Shown: positions 24,183 through 37,900 of the stretch, in pieces
How positions within the stretch are numbered: the first letter of the stretch is position 1
How the letters are laid out: each line of letters begins with the position of its first letter
Source: Lingula anatina
Lineage: Eukaryota > Brachiopoda > Lingulata > Lingulida > Lingulidae
Assembly: GCF_001039355.2 (NCBI RefSeq)
Contig: NW_019775269.1
Span: forward strand, 1-64,000
DNA: 64,000 bases
Direction: 5' to 3'
The notes under the pieces: generated by a model
Databases searched by the model: none
What the model was told of the DNA's origin: nothing
Seen by the model: the letters and a program-made list of their open reading frames with translations, nothing else
Made by a program: the position numbers and the translations under genes

Positions 24183-24428
24183 ATGACTTCTGGAGAATTT
24201 ATAAATTACGCGCGTATTGCCGAGTCAGAAGAAAAGACTGACTGGAAAACCAGAGTTAACATATTAATAGACTTAGTGAGTGACGCAACTTTCAGCGGAC
24301 ATAAAAGCACAATTTGTGAAGAGTTAATTAAACTTATAAAGAATAATTGAAAATGAAATAAATTTGAAATATTTTTCAATTATTCAGTTATTCAGTGTGT
24401 GTGAATGTCGAGGCAACATTTCAGTTGT

Positions 24429-24438
24429 GGGGGGAGGA
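24429..24438 (+). promoter_or_regulatory. Polypurine tract
   Basis: GGGGGGAGGA lies immediately before the 3' LTR, the expected place and composition for the plus-strand primer of an LTR retrotransposon. Confidence 0.7.
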
Positions 24439-24710
24439 TGCGACCATGTGATATAATTGGTTGTTCTCTGAATACTTTTACGTTGACTTTCGCGACTTCT
24501 AAGTACCTTCACATCCTTTGAAAACTTATCTTCTATCACGTGACCTTTCAATATATAAAATCTGTGCGCGCCAATTTCGAGCACTGTGACGGTGGAAAAG
24601 CTGAGACTCGTGGCTTGTGTTGGGTTTTATTTTATACTGTTTTATTGGTTTGGAAGTCAGAATAAACTTTGAACCAGCCACCTGAGTTGGGTTAATAATT
24701 CTCGGTAACA
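24439..24710 (+). repeat. 3' LTR
   Basis: Starts TGCGACCATGTGATATAA and ends CTCGGTAACA. It matches the 5' LTR over its full 272 bp with roughly a dozen differences, including one single-base gap and a small block near its position 40. It is followed directly by a (TCTA)n microsatellite (24711-24735). Confidence 0.85.
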
Positions 24711-26076
24711 TATCTATCTATCTATCTATCTATCTCTATATATGCACGTAGACACTATTTTGGCGCGTGAGCGCTGTACTGGTGGCCTATTAGCAGGTAC
24801 ACCGGGTGAGTGCACCTGTTGCTCGCATAATTTAAGCGTGGCGTGTGTGGGTGCAAGATACGAAACAGGCGAAGTACGTCACTCTTTTGTTCCCGACATC
24901 TAGCTGCCTTGTTATACAGGCAGTAGTGTTCCGCATCATTTCACATGCCAAACAGGCGTTCAATGTTGTAGCTCTCTGTTTGTAATAAACAGTAAAGTAA
25001 ACAGTGAACAGCGTGCATAATGAATACAAAACTACGTCACACTGGCACACCTCTTTTTCATCCAATCAGCTCGCTCTCCAGATTCTAGGTTATGAAGCTT
25101 AATGGCAGCACATCATCATCGTCATTCGTAAAAGATGCTTTTGCGTAGTTATATCAACTGAAAACGACAGGTAAGCAAGGCTGATTCGTCAGTCGACGGA
25201 ATAAATGTTCTTATAAGTAAATGTGTCGAGTAGCTTTCGGTTAAATTTGTGGATAAATAATGAAGGCTATAGATCTACTAGTAGTGTCAGCCTCGTTGAC
25301 CTCGTATCAGTCCATTTGGTTAGTGCGAAAACCTTGGCTCGAGCGTCGATCTTTAGATTTATGTATGGCATTGGCCAGTGTGATGGACAGAGTTTGTATA
25401 TTATAAAACACCGATAAAATTCACTGGCCTGGTTTAATCAGATGGAATGTGTGATTTGTATTAGATTATTTTAGTAGTCTAGTGGCAACATAAAATTATG
25501 AGAAAAACATTGAATTGATCGACCTTCAAGGTCAAGTTGAAGGCTAATGCCTACCGGTGCATGCATCTCACAGTTGGGAAGACACTATATCACCGATTTC
25601 ATGCCTTTAAATTGAAAATTTCAATAATGATTATGTCTGTGGTTTATGTCATAAAAGTATAGCAACAGATTCAATTACTGAATAAAATATCTGTGGTTGG
25701 ATGTACAAATTATACAAATGTACAGGTATCATATGTATACTGATATGTACTGATGTAGAAATTGTGCAAGACAAATGTGTGATGTGGTCATAATTTACAG
25801 AAAATGATTCTTCAAGTTTATATTGCTCTGTTCATATTCCTTTTTACATTTTTGTATGAGCAAAATATATGTTCAATATCCATGAACACTAGCTATAGCT
25901 GTATTGTACCTATAGTGAAATCTCTCATTTTCCCCTTTTCACCCTCATCACATTATAAACAGGTGGGGAGAACATGGGTAGAAATTTGGTACTTTGCAGT
26001 ATATATTCCCCCACCCTGTAACTGTAATTTTAAATACTAATCAAAATTGAGTTAGGCTATGACTTAGACTAAGGCT

Positions 26077-26287
26077 GTATTCCCAGAGCTTTTAGATCGA
26101 TCTATCCCCGCAGGGAGTCTCACTAGATTACTGTCAGATAATCCAGCTTAAATGTCCGTCCCGCCTACTACAAGCTGTAAGGGGGTAATTAACTTTGGTG
26201 TCCGCTCGGCTGACAGCAATTTAGCATGGACCCCCAGGGAGTTAGGTTGATCTAAAGTAGATCGATCTAATCTCTGGAAATGGGGTC
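26077..26287. mobile_element. MITE, GACCCCATTCCC family (copy 1)
   Basis: Left end TATTCCCAGAGCTTTTAGAT, right end complementary to GACCCCATTTCCAGAG with TTAGATCGATCTA inside both. The core TCTCACTAGATTA...GGGGGTAATTAACT...CCCCCAGGGAGTTAGG is shared with 29676 and, reversed, with 51658. TAA follows the right end. PIF/Harbinger-type is inferred from the TTA/TAA target sites. Confidence 0.75.
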
Positions 26288-28263
26288 TAAATGTCTATGT
26301 TATTCAAATAAATTAGGTCAGAACTTGACTTTTTTTGACCAATGAGATTACAGTAAATGAGATTACAGTAAATTTTTTACCCCAGTGATAACCTCAGCTC
26401 ACAAAGTTTCATGTGAAAAACATCTTAAAATAAGTGAATGAATTGCCAAACTAATTTATTTGAGTGGAGACATTGCTCAAACTTCCACACAAATTAATTC
26501 AGAAAAAATTGAATATTAAAGAGTTATATAGTGGTGGTGGGGAGAGGGAATACTGCAAAAGTGCAGAAATTTTTGTCTAGCTTAAAATTTGCTTTGCAAT
26601 GAATATAAAGCAGTAGATGAGGACAATTTACCATCATATGTAGGACACAGCTAGGGATAAAAAAGTCTTATGTTGATGTTATACCAGTGTGAGTATTGAT
26701 GTTAAATTACTAAAACATATAATTCATTATTATAAGTTTGTTTTTTCACTCCTAATTCCTGTGTTGTATAGCAGTTTACATAATATTCACCATTTGTTTT
26801 ATCAGTAGAAACCATTGTTTTTTTTTATGTATGGTATTCAAATTTTAACAAATGTTCCATTATAGTCTCAAATATGATTTGAAATGTACCAGTGATTATT
26901 ACAAGTGTATTATTGTTGATTATGTTTCCCTTTGTTGTTTTTTTTTTTTAAACTATGCTTTTTCTTTAACCTCAGGTTCATTTCATGGTAGGATATTTTA
27001 TTGTTAAAAACAAAACATTGAAATTTTCTCTTGTTAAGTGGTGCGCAGTAGGGGAACTTACATAACTATATGCAGTTACATGTTGTAAGAGCTTAAGTTT
27101 TCAAGTTGGTTAGCTCTGTTGCCTCAAAACCATTTAGGTGGGAAACTAATGGTCTCCTATGGTTGCTAAAAAGAAATCTGGAAGATTCATTCATTCATCA
27201 ACTCATTCATTTTTCTTGTAACCACATTTTATTCATGACAAATTTAATAGTGTCTTAAAGCAAGCAGTGTTCTTTAGACCATGCAGAAAAAATTATAGAA
27301 TAGTAATTTTCATCTTGTTTACCAATAAAGGTAATAACTCTTTGCAAATTCATTGAGGAATTTACTGTACTAAGTGAACATATTTTTTAATCTCTTGGTT
27401 TTTTAAAATTTTTATTGTCATGAGAAAAATTAATCAGGCTCCATCACCAAATAGTGACTACAAATGGAAACTTAGAACTCAAATTTAACATTTGATTGAT
27501 ATATCATGATTTGTCAAAAGCTTTTGGTGCTTATATACCTTGGCTTTAAAAGGAAAAGTTGAAGATTTCAGGAAAATCAAAATTTTGCTGTATGTATGCT
27601 GTAAGATCATCATGTGACTTAATAAGTTACACTTGTAACCAGTGGCAACTTGAAACGGCTACTTTTCACTTTTTCTGAAAACGTGGTTCTTTTTACCCAT
27701 CTTGAGAAATCAAATGGCACCGAACCTGGATCAAATTAAGACTTAGACTGGACCTTTTCCATCCCAAAGGGTGGTCATTAAAGTGAATCTCCTCAACCTC
27801 CCTGCCTGGTGTAAAGCATACTGTATTTGAATATACTACCATCATCCTTGAACTGAATGNGATATTCAGTGCACAGACCGTGATCATAAGACATACCGAA
27901 AATAGAAAATAGAAAATAGAAAATAGACATTGCATGTGAACGAAGCCTAAGACAGCAAACATTTTCAGCAGTCATTAATGTCAAGCTGGTGATTTACTTC
28001 AATTCATGAAGTTTACTAGCTGGTGATGCTACTGTACATAAATTCTGTCAGGTAATGTGCTAGGGTCATATACATATAGGTAAGGGGCTTTGAGAGGGGA
28101 GGGGAGAGACTTGAGTAAAGACAAAGTGACTGAATTTTACCTTGTTTCAGCTAGAGGAGATGTGCAGCCTCTGGACCATGGTCAATTTTACTGAAAAGTC
28201 TTCATTTTATTTTTAATAACCACCCCCCCCCCCTTTAAAAGTAAATTACTTGTTATAGACCAG

Positions 28264-28412
28264 GGCTCCATATCTCGAAAGGTTCGCTATGTTGCGCCTG
28301 TGCGCAAGCGTCTGGATTCCATAACCGATTCTATTTCGAGATACGGGGCCATGGAATCGAGACGCTTGCACACGTGGGCAACATAGCGAACCTTTCGAGA
28401 TACGGAGTCCAG
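28264..28412. mobile_element. Palindromic MITE sharing ends with the foldback element
   Basis: Starts GGCTCCATATCTCGAAAGG followed by TTCGCTATGTTGC, and ends with the near-complement (GCAACATAGCGAACC, then TTTCGAGATACGGAGTCC). Inner arms with GCGTCT...AGACGC also pair. The terminal motif is that of the foldback element at 20722-22587, but the interior differs. Confidence 0.75.
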
Positions 28413-29585
28413 GCTCTAGATTGTTATTTTCTACCACTGGGCTGAAATTTGGTGTAAACCAAGAGTCAGTTGAAGTTGAAAAAACATTTATATAGCCAGT
28501 GCCCTCATCCTGTAAACATATTTATAAGAAACAATTTTCCAAATGGGCCTGAGTAATATTTAGGCCAAGCACTTGATACCGTAGGCAAGTTTTGTACTAC
28601 CTGTCATTGCATGTCATCTGTACGGGGACCTATAGAAGGGAATTATGTGTAGTTTACATGTCAGAGGCAGTGAGCGATCTCTATTATGTATTTTCTACGT
28701 ACTGTGGAAGGCTTGTTCTCACCAGTATCAATTTAGACCTTGGAATACTCAGTGATACACATCTAACTCGATCACCAGTTGACTTTATTGTTTAACATGG
28801 GGGTTTTAAAGGGCAATTTAAGGTATTTGTAAAATGATGGTTTCATGTGTGGTCTTTTGAATTAAGGCATTTATAGGCTGTCTATTTTGTGTTTTGATGT
28901 GAACACAGCGGAAAAGATTGGCAAATTGTTGGTCAGTCAGTGCAAGAGGGTTCAGAGAAAAAAACAAGAGGCCATTTAAACAGGACTCGGATGTTTTTGT
29001 GCATGAGATAATTTTTATCAATGTATTAAGTGTTTGTAGAGTACAATTATAATCCAGTGAAGTCTGTTTCAAAACCTGTTAGCCAACTGGCCCTTTGATT
29101 GACCATGCAGAGACTGGTTGAAATCACAAAAGAGCTCACTCAGCCTGAAAAATTTGATAAAAAATGCATTCTCCATGATTTTTCATTCATGATTTTCAAC
29201 TGAGATAAAGTAAGTATTGACCTGAAGCATTTTTCATACCTTTTTTTGTTATAAAACTGGTAATAATATAAAATTTGATTGGATTATAACTGATTAATCT
29301 TGGGTAAATATGTACTAGAAGACAAAAATTGTTTACTTATTATCTGAAGCAGGCTCAGTTGCAATTTTATTGGCATTTGGCAATATTGAGCCAATGTTTA
29401 CAAGTGCATCACCAGATTGCAAGGCTTTTAAGTGATAATGTCTTCTTTTCTGACTTTGAAACATGTAAAAAAAAGTGCTGTGATGCTAGATAAAACTGGG
29501 CTCTGTAGTAATTAATGGGTCTTTTAAAAAAGATATATTTTTATTCCATTATTGCTTTGCAGTAATAGACTGAATTTGTCTTTTA

Positions 29586-29975
29586 GAGACCATTCCCAGA
29601 GAATATCATAAAAACTTTGGATCGAACTATCTTCAAGGGGATTCTCACTTTATTGCAATTGACTTTAGTGGCTTAGACCCCATTCCCACAGATTTTAGAT
29701 CAATCTATCCCTGTGGGGAGTCTCACTAGATTACCGTCAGCTTAGCTAGCTTCAGCGCCTGTCCCGCCTACTAAAAGCTGTAAGGGGGTAATTAACTGTC
29801 GTGCGCGCTCGGCTGACTGCAATTTAGCGTGAACCCCCAGGGAGTTAGGACGATTCGCAGCTTTAGTAGTTGGCGTCCCAGACAACTAAGCCACTTAAGC
29901 TGAAAGCAATTTTGCGAGAAACCGCGAGGAAATGGACCTATCCTGTTAGATCGATCTGGGGATGGGAACCCAGTC
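29586..29975. mobile_element. MITE nested inside a related MITE
   Basis: The outer element runs from GAGACCATTCCCAGAG to GGGAACCCAGTC and is flanked on both sides by TTA (29583-29585 and 29976-29978). Its arms pair over about 90 bp (ATTGACTTTAGTGGCTTA against TAAGCCACTTAAGCTG). Inside, directly after another TTA (29673-29675), a second copy of the GACCCCATTCCC family starts at 29676 and continues to about 29885. The right end of the inner copy is not clear. Confidence 0.7.
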
Positions 29976-30472
29976 TTATATGTTTCATTATAGTGAAAGC
30001 TTTCAATTATATTTTGTCATCTTAATGTAACATTGACAATTATTTTATGATACTTAATTCCTGTATAATTATGAATTGGGTATGTAGCTCTATTATTGAA
30101 CTTTGAAATTAATACATTTTTTTCACTCTCCTGATATGGTGAAACTGGGAGGATTTAATTTACAAAAGATAGGTTAAAAAAAAAAAGAGTTGGTGTAAAT
30201 TATGCAGTAAATTAATATTTTCTTGTTAATTGATAAATGATACAAAATTGTAATTTATATCTTATTTCATAAGATGTTTACTTTTCCTGAATGATAATGA
30301 ATGATTAAGATTTAGGTCTGTTTTATTTATTTATTTATTTAATTTATTTATTTATTTACTTTTTGATTTGATTAAAATAGTTAATGCAGACCTAGTCAAA
30401 GGTGAAGAAAGCTTTTTCACATGCAACTTAATTAACACTATTGTAGACTTAAATTTAAATTCTTTTTCAGTT

Positions 30473-33400
30473 ATGCCTCCCGAGAATGCCAAGCTCGCTA
30501 AAAAGCGTAATCAGCTGATTCGTCTGGCATCGGTTCCCAATTTTGAGCCAGTGATAAAGCAGATAAGAAAACAGCAGAAAGGGACATGGAAGGTTCAGGC
30601 ATCAACGATGGCAAAGAATACCCACAATCCCATCAGAAAGATTGTGGATGGTATGAAGCTGACACCCAACCCAGAGAAAGCAATGATAGCCTTATCAATA
30701 GGTGAGACAAAATTCAGGTTGTCCACTTATTTGGTTGAATTAAGATTTGAAAACACTTCTTCAGCCTTCCATTCTTTTTGGCTAGATGCCTAGACCGCTT
30801 CATGTTTGGACAATTTTCGGAAATTTTCAAAACAAAACCATGCAATAGCAGTAACAGGGAGGGGGGAGTTAAGGCATGTGACCCCCTCCCCCCATTAGTT
30901 TTGAAAGTTAGGGCCCTTCTTCTCCCCCTCCCCCCCCCCCCCAAAAAAAAAAATATTATAACAAGCGAAACAAAACACAATCAAGTGGACTATCCTTTTC
31001 TTTGCCCAATGTATTATACAATTTGTCAACTGTTTTACATGTATGCATAGTAACACAAGGATACCAAGGGAATCAAGGCAAAAATCATTTACAACTTAGC
31101 TGCCCCCCTTCCCCCAGCTAAATTTTGAATCCCCCAGTGCTTTATGTTGATGGGAATGCAGTATTCTTAATTTCTTGTGTGCTTTAATTCTGTAGGTGAC
31201 CCCACTGTGTTTAAGAATCTTCCACCAGCTGTTGAACTTGAGGAGGCCCTGATAGAGACTGTGAAGGGAGGTCATCATAATGGATATGCTCCCTCTGTGG
31301 GTATGTACTGATATACACGGTACATTTGGTCACTCACTGTCAGATCTTAAGATGCATGATGCTAGCTAAAGTATAGTCCTGTTCACTTTTTGCACTAATG
31401 TTGTAATTAATTTAATCTGTTTTTGTCTCATTTTAATATTATATTTTTCTGGTTCTTTTTTGTGCCTTTTTGTGTTTTATGTTTATCAGTGGAAACAAAA
31501 AATTAATATTGGAAATTTCTCTTGTAAGCTATTTCTTACATAGCTGTTCCCTGCTGTTCCCTGTTTCCTAGCATTCATATATAAATTGCATAGTTGTTGT
31601 TTCTCTGTTTGCGGAGAAGGTAACTTACAAAAGCCCCTCTAAGTTGCATTATATATTCATTCATTGTTGTTGTTGTTAACCTACCCACCTGTGCATTATT
31701 TAAATGTACAAACTTTATGTGTGCATGCAACTTCCAGGTTACGAATCTTCACGTGCTGCAGTTGCTTCTGCTCTCACATTACCTGAGGCCCCACTTGAAG
31801 CAAAGGTAACTATGAACCCTCCCCAGACAGCATTCTCTGTATTTTCTGCAACATTCTATTTGAGAGAGATTGGCAACTGGCTCTTACATAGAGAGATGGC
31901 AAAATGGAGTCCCCATACTTGACTTGACATGGACAGTTAATTAGAAAAGAAATGCAATGAATTGCATTTGTTATCACTATTTATTTGGTATTTTTTCACA
32001 AAGAAAGTAATGCAGTAAAGCTGGTTAGTATGAGGTTATAGGATCACATTGAGATGAAAAACAAAATTTGATAAATCATTGAAATAGAAACAGCTGCTGT
32101 GTTAATGTTGGTTACTGCATATGAAATTGTTGACCTTGGATACTATTAATTACTTGTTGATAACTATTCTTATTTACGAGTTTTGTCTTCTACCTGCTTT
32201 TTTGCATTTTGATGTTATTCTGGTTACAAAAATCAAAGAACAAAAAAGAATGATTTAAAATTATAGAATAGTATTTTTTGTAAATATCATGCAGCAGCTC
32301 TGATGAATAATAAACGATAAATTCTATAAGTTTTAACATAAAACCCTTATCTCTCCATNAAAACAAAACCATGCAATAGCAGTAACAGGGAGGGGGGAGT
32401 TAAGGCATGTGACCCCCTCCCCCCATTAGTTTTGAAAGTTAGGGCCCTTCTTCTCCCCCTCCCCCCCCCCCCCAAAAAAAAAAATATTATAACAAGCGAA
32501 ACAAAACACAATCAAGTGGACTATCCTTTTCTTTGCCCAATGTATTATACAATTTGTCAACTGTTTTACATGTATGCATAGTAACACAAGGATACCAAGG
32601 GAATCAAGGCAAAAATCATTTACAACTTAGCTGCCCCCCTTCCCCCAGCTAAATTTTGAATCCCCCAGTGCTTTATGTTGATGGGAATGCAGTATTCTTA
32701 ATTTCTTGTGTGCTTTAATTCTGTAGGTGACCCCACTGTGTTTAAGAATCTTCCACCAGCTGTTGAACTTGAGGAGGCCCTGATAGAGACTGTGAAGGGA
32801 GGTCATCATAATGGATATGCTCCCTCTGTGGGTATGTACTGATATACACGGTACATTTGGTCACTCACTGTCAGATCTTAAGATGCATGATGCTAGCTAA
32901 AGTATAGTCCTGTTCACTTTTTGCACTAATGTTGTAATTAATTTAATCTGTTTTTGTCTCATTTTAATATTATATTTTTCTGGTTCTTTTTTGTGCCTTT
33001 TTGTGTTTTATGTTTATCAGTGGAAACAAAAAATTAATATTAGAAATTTCTCTTGTAAGCTATTTCTTACATAGCTGTTCCCTGCTGTTCCCTGTTTCCT
33101 AGCATTCATATATAAATTGCATAGTTGTTGTTTCTCTGTTTGCGGAGAAGGTAACTTACAAAAGCCCCTCTAAGTTGCATTATATATTCATTCATTGTTG
33201 TTGTTGTTAACCTACCCACCTGTTCATTATTTAAATGTACAAACTTTATGTGTGCATGCAACTTCCAGGTTACGAATCTTCACGTGCTGCAGTTGCTTCT
33301 GCTCTCACATTACCTGAGGCCCCACTTGAAGCAAAGGTAACTATGAACCCTCCCCAGACAGCATTCTCTGTATTTTCTGCAACATTCTATTTGAGAGAGA

Positions 33401-34864
33401 TTGGCAACTGGCTCTTACATAGAGAGATGGCAAAATGGAGTCCCCATACTTGACTTGACATGGACAGTTAATTAGAAAAGAAATGCAATGAATTGCATTT
33501 GTTATCACTATTTATTTGGTATTTTTTCACAAAGAAAGTAATGCAGTAAAGCTGATTAGTATGAGGTTATAGGATCACATTGAGATGAAAAACAAAATTT
33601 GATAAATCATTGAAATAGAAACAGCTGCTGTGTTAATGTTGGTTACTGCATATGAAATTGTTGACCTTGGATACTATTAATTACTTGTTGATAACTATTC
33701 TTATTTACGAGTTTTGTCTTCTACCTGCTTTTTTGCATTTTGATGTTATTTTGGTTACAAAAATCAAAGAACAAAAAAGAATGATTTAAAATTATAGAAT
33801 AGTATTTTTTGTAAATATCATGCAGCAGCTCTGATGAATAATAAACGATAAATTCTATAAGTTTTAACATAAAACCCTTATCTCTCCATGCTTCTGATAT
33901 AGTGAAAGGAATACTATGTTTATCAGCCACCAGGCATATATTGTAATAATATATAATTAATCAATTCTCCAGTGAAAATATTCTGTACTACTAGTGTTAT
34001 ATAGAATGACCTAATAATAATATTTTATTTCCTGTTTTGTGTCATTTTCTATTGTTGTGTTCTTTATGATCATGATAATTGAATCATAGCATGTAGCTAA
34101 ACATTATGATCTTATACAAAACATAAGCAAAAGACATTATCCCTGTGCAAAGAAGTCAAAGAATTCCTTGAAATAATTATAATAATAATAGAATAATTCT
34201 TTTTGTTGTAGGACGTGATACTGACAAGTGGGTGTTCGGGAGCAATTGACCTGTGTATCTCGGTACTAGCCAATCCAGGCCAGAACCTTCTCATTCCCAG
34301 GCCAGGGTTCTCTCTCTACAGGACATTAGCTGACTCTCTTGGCATTGAGTGCAAGTACTATAACTTGCTGGTAAGTTGGGAGTTCAGGTGGGAAATTCTT
34401 GAAGAGTTCCACATGAATGTGAATGTGTCGCTGACTTGAATCCCTGTTGAGTGACATCATTTGGTAGCAAACTTTTACAGTGATTAAATTATTTCTGAAT
34501 CAATCAATGGATTTGAGTTTACATGTATCAGTTTTGCACTTTGTATGTACAGACAAAGTATTGTTTTAATATGGCCATGGCCTGCATCTGTTCATATTGT
34601 CAAAACAGCACATTTCTAGTTTTAAGCTTTCTCAGTACTATGCATGATGGTAACAATCTCAGACCTTTTGCACCCTTAGTTGACCCATGTTGGAGAAATA
34701 GCATAGCACCTAGGTAATATTCTGATTCAACGTTGACCTTATTAGGGGTAGTTTTTTTTTAAGCCTATCAAACCAACCCTGCCTATGGCCCTGAGGTACA
34801 ATTCTTTTGAGTGGGATTTGCAAAAAAAAAAAAAAAAAAAAAACTGTCACATTCATATGATGTA

Positions 34865-34943
<79 letters not shown>

Positions 34944-37900
34944 ATTTTTATTTTTTGACAGCCTGAACAAAATTGGGAGGCAGACTTGAAACAGATGGAA
35001 TCTCAAATCGATACAGAGACAGCAGCCATTGTTGTGAACAACCCATCCAACCCCTGTGGCTCTCTTTTTACCAAGGAGCACATCAAAGATATTTGTGATG
35101 TGGCATTCAGACACAAGGTTCCCATCATTGCTGATGAGATATATGCATTCCAGGTAAGTTGTTTTCTGCTGAGAGTGTTTGCTTGCATTGGCATGTATCT
35201 GTGTTTTTATGATGGATTCAACCAAACATGGAAGTTTGATGTGTCATAGAGAAAAAGATACAGAGATGCAGATATATAGTTACAAAGATACTTCTAAATT
35301 AATTAATTAATTGAATTAATTAACTAATTAGTTGTATTAAATTATTTATTAATTTATTAGATAAATGTAGATATATAGCTGAGCTGTCACAAAAATACCT
35401 TTGTGTTTAATTTTTATTTAATTATTTATCTGTCTTTTTATATTTTTTAATTTACTCTTGCATAATTATATTTTTAGTTATTTATTTATCTATTTATTTA
35501 TATTTTATATACACTCTTGCATAACTATATTTTGACAGGTTTTTGAAGGCAGTGTATATCACTCCTTTGCATCTCAGACTACGGAGGTTCCTATTCTCTC
35601 CACTGGAGGCTTGGCGAAAAAGTAAGAATGCTGTGGTAACCTCACTGAGATAATCTCATTCGTTTCTTTAATACCAGAAAATTTTTTAGTGTTCATTTAA
35701 GTGTTGATACTTTTTAAAATAATTTTTATTGATCTTTTCCATCAAATTGTGTTGTCACTATTTGTAACTTAATTGCCTATGTTCTTGTTACTGTATTGCA
35801 GTTTGTCAAATCTTACTAACTTCATTTTTGTCAGGCTGTGTAGCCTGTAATATCGAGCACTACTCATGACTCCTCTTGCAGTTTTATATATCTATAATAT
35901 AGCACAATTGCTTTTTCCTCTAATATAGACAGCAACATCGAGTTCAAATTCCAGTCTTCTCTATTGCTGCAATCTGTGGCATTTAGCTCAATCCCAATTT
36001 CCTCTGTTGCAAGCTGTTACACTTCTACAATTCCCATCTCCTCTATCACATTCTGTTAATTCTAGCACAAATTGTGTCTCCCCTAGCAACTACATCTTTT
36101 CAGAATGAGGTCATATGTGGTACCTTTGTATTGTCTCTTTTAAATTTGTCTCACACATCTCTGGTTGTTGTTGTTCCAGGTTTGTTGTGCCAGGCTTCAG
36201 ATTAGGGTGGATCACAATACATGACAGAAATGGTGCTTTTGAAGAAGAGGTAAGGTCAAGTTGCAAAATAGTTTAAATTCTAGAGTTATGAGCATTGCTT
36301 TTTTGAATCTAGTAAAAGTTTTACACAGTTTTACCAATTAGGGTTTTAGGCAGACATTAGGAATATTAACTTATTATGAACCGTTTCTTCTATCTTGCAT
36401 TATGTTTAATTTTGTGAAACTTTCATGTTGTCCATTTTTTCAGTGGTAACAATATAACAGTATCCTATATTTGGATCTTAGAGATCTAATTCCTATTAAA
36501 CTATTTGAAAGTTTTGTGATTTTGTTGATTAGTTGACTAATAATATATTGTTTTGTCATTACAAAATAAATTGGTAGCAATAATTTTTAAACGTACATAG
36601 TAGGTATATGGTGTCCTAAAAACCTTTTAGTGCAATCTTTTCAGGTGCGTCCAGGGTTGATCTCATTGTCACAAAGGATTCTGGGACCCAACACTATTGT
36701 CCAAGGTGCATTAGAGAAAATTTTGACAAAAGTCCCACAGATTTACTTCGACAAGATTATGGCACATTTACAGGTGGGTTGAAATATAGGTGTGTGATTG
36801 TTACAAAGATGAATCAAAACTCTGGCATTTAAAATTGAAGCCTATATACAGTCAGTTAGGGCTTAAATTTTAAAGTACTTCGATTAAGATTTCTTATGGC
36901 CACTTGTATATAAAACTAGATGCAGACAAATCCAGACAAGTCGTTGCATAGTTATAGTTACATGCACCAAGCTGTATTTCAAAACTGAATTTGCAATAAA
37001 TATAATTGTACTTTTTGTGTTATGATTATGTGATCATGCTTGAAAATCATATCTCAGATAACAGTAAATATCTGTATTATCAAACAGTAACCNTTTTTTA
37101 GATATTTATTATTGCAGTAGTAATTGATAGTTTGTATCTTTTCCAGGCCAATGCTGAGGTGTGTTACAAACATCTGTCAGCTGTGCCTGGGTTGAATCCC
37201 ATCAAACCAAGTGGAGCCATGTACATGATGGTAAGACTGCATATTGATATATTGTATTTTATATTTGCCAGTTTTGTACAATTTGAAATGCTCTTTAGTT
37301 CAGTATTCACAATATCAAAATGAATCACATCCTGCATGATCTAACGCTGAGGTTGTTTCGATGTTTTTCCAGATTGGTATAGATATTGAGCACTTCCCAG
37401 GTATAACTGATGATATGGCATTTGCTGAAATGATGGTCACAGAACAGTCAGTTTTCTGTTTGCCAGGAAAGGTAAGAAAAAACAAATGAAATGATGATTT
37501 TGATTTATATTTAATTTTTTTTTTAAATCAAAGTAATCTCTGAATCTCAAACCACCTGCCTGGAATTGGATAGTAGTAAATGACTCAGAAAACAATTTAA
37601 ATGTTGAAATACTTTTTTCAAGAATTGTTGGTTTGTGGTGATACATTATTATGAAAGAAACAGAACAAATCAAAACTTACTGATAATAAAAAGAGTTGCA
37701 GTGCAGCATTTTACATCTATTATGGGTAATCTGAATTTCATTTGGAGTTAAATTTGTTGTAAATACATGCAGGGGCTCAGTCATAGGATTTATGCTTTTA
37801 CAGTTAAAAAGGTCTGTTGTTGCACTGAAATATTATTCCATTGGCAGGAAAAAAAGTGGTTTATAGACCTTAAAGTATCTACAGATGCATAATTTTCAGT

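Larger units (their letters stand above)
18748..24710 (+). mobile_element. Decayed Ty3/gypsy-type LTR retrotransposon with nested insertions
   Basis: Two 272-bp direct repeats (18748-19019 and 24439-24710) begin TG, end CA, and differ at roughly a dozen positions. They are followed and preceded by primer-site-like and purine-rich sequence. Between them only the integrase part of pol (about 19085-20105) and a basic pol tail (23985-24182) survive; gag, protease, reverse transcriptase and RNase H are missing. The gap between the two pol pieces holds a MITE, a 1.87-kb foldback element, a perfect palindrome, a hairpin and a small exon-like ORF. The element is dead and old enough for its LTRs to have diverged. 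Confidence 0.85.
24739..30470. other. Region upstream of TAT; possible non-coding first exon near 25084-25170
   Basis: No coding exon recognised. The TAT start exon has a splice acceptor (TTTTTCAG) two bases before its ATG, so a 5' non-coding exon must lie upstream. A candidate is the segment ending ACGACAG|GTAAGCAAG at 25170/25171. That choice is speculative. The region otherwise holds MITEs (26077, 28264, 29586), a GAAAATA tandem repeat (27898-27927) and TTTA repeats (30325-30358). Confidence 0.3.

Noticed and set aside
25084-25170. 5' UTR exon of TAT
   Set aside because: A good donor (GTAAGC) is present, but nothing else links it to TAT 5.3 kb away. Mentioned only as a candidate.
34710-35225. 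171-residue minus-strand frame across the TAT intron
   Set aside because: It is built from the (TA)n and A tracts and the antisense of a TAT exon.
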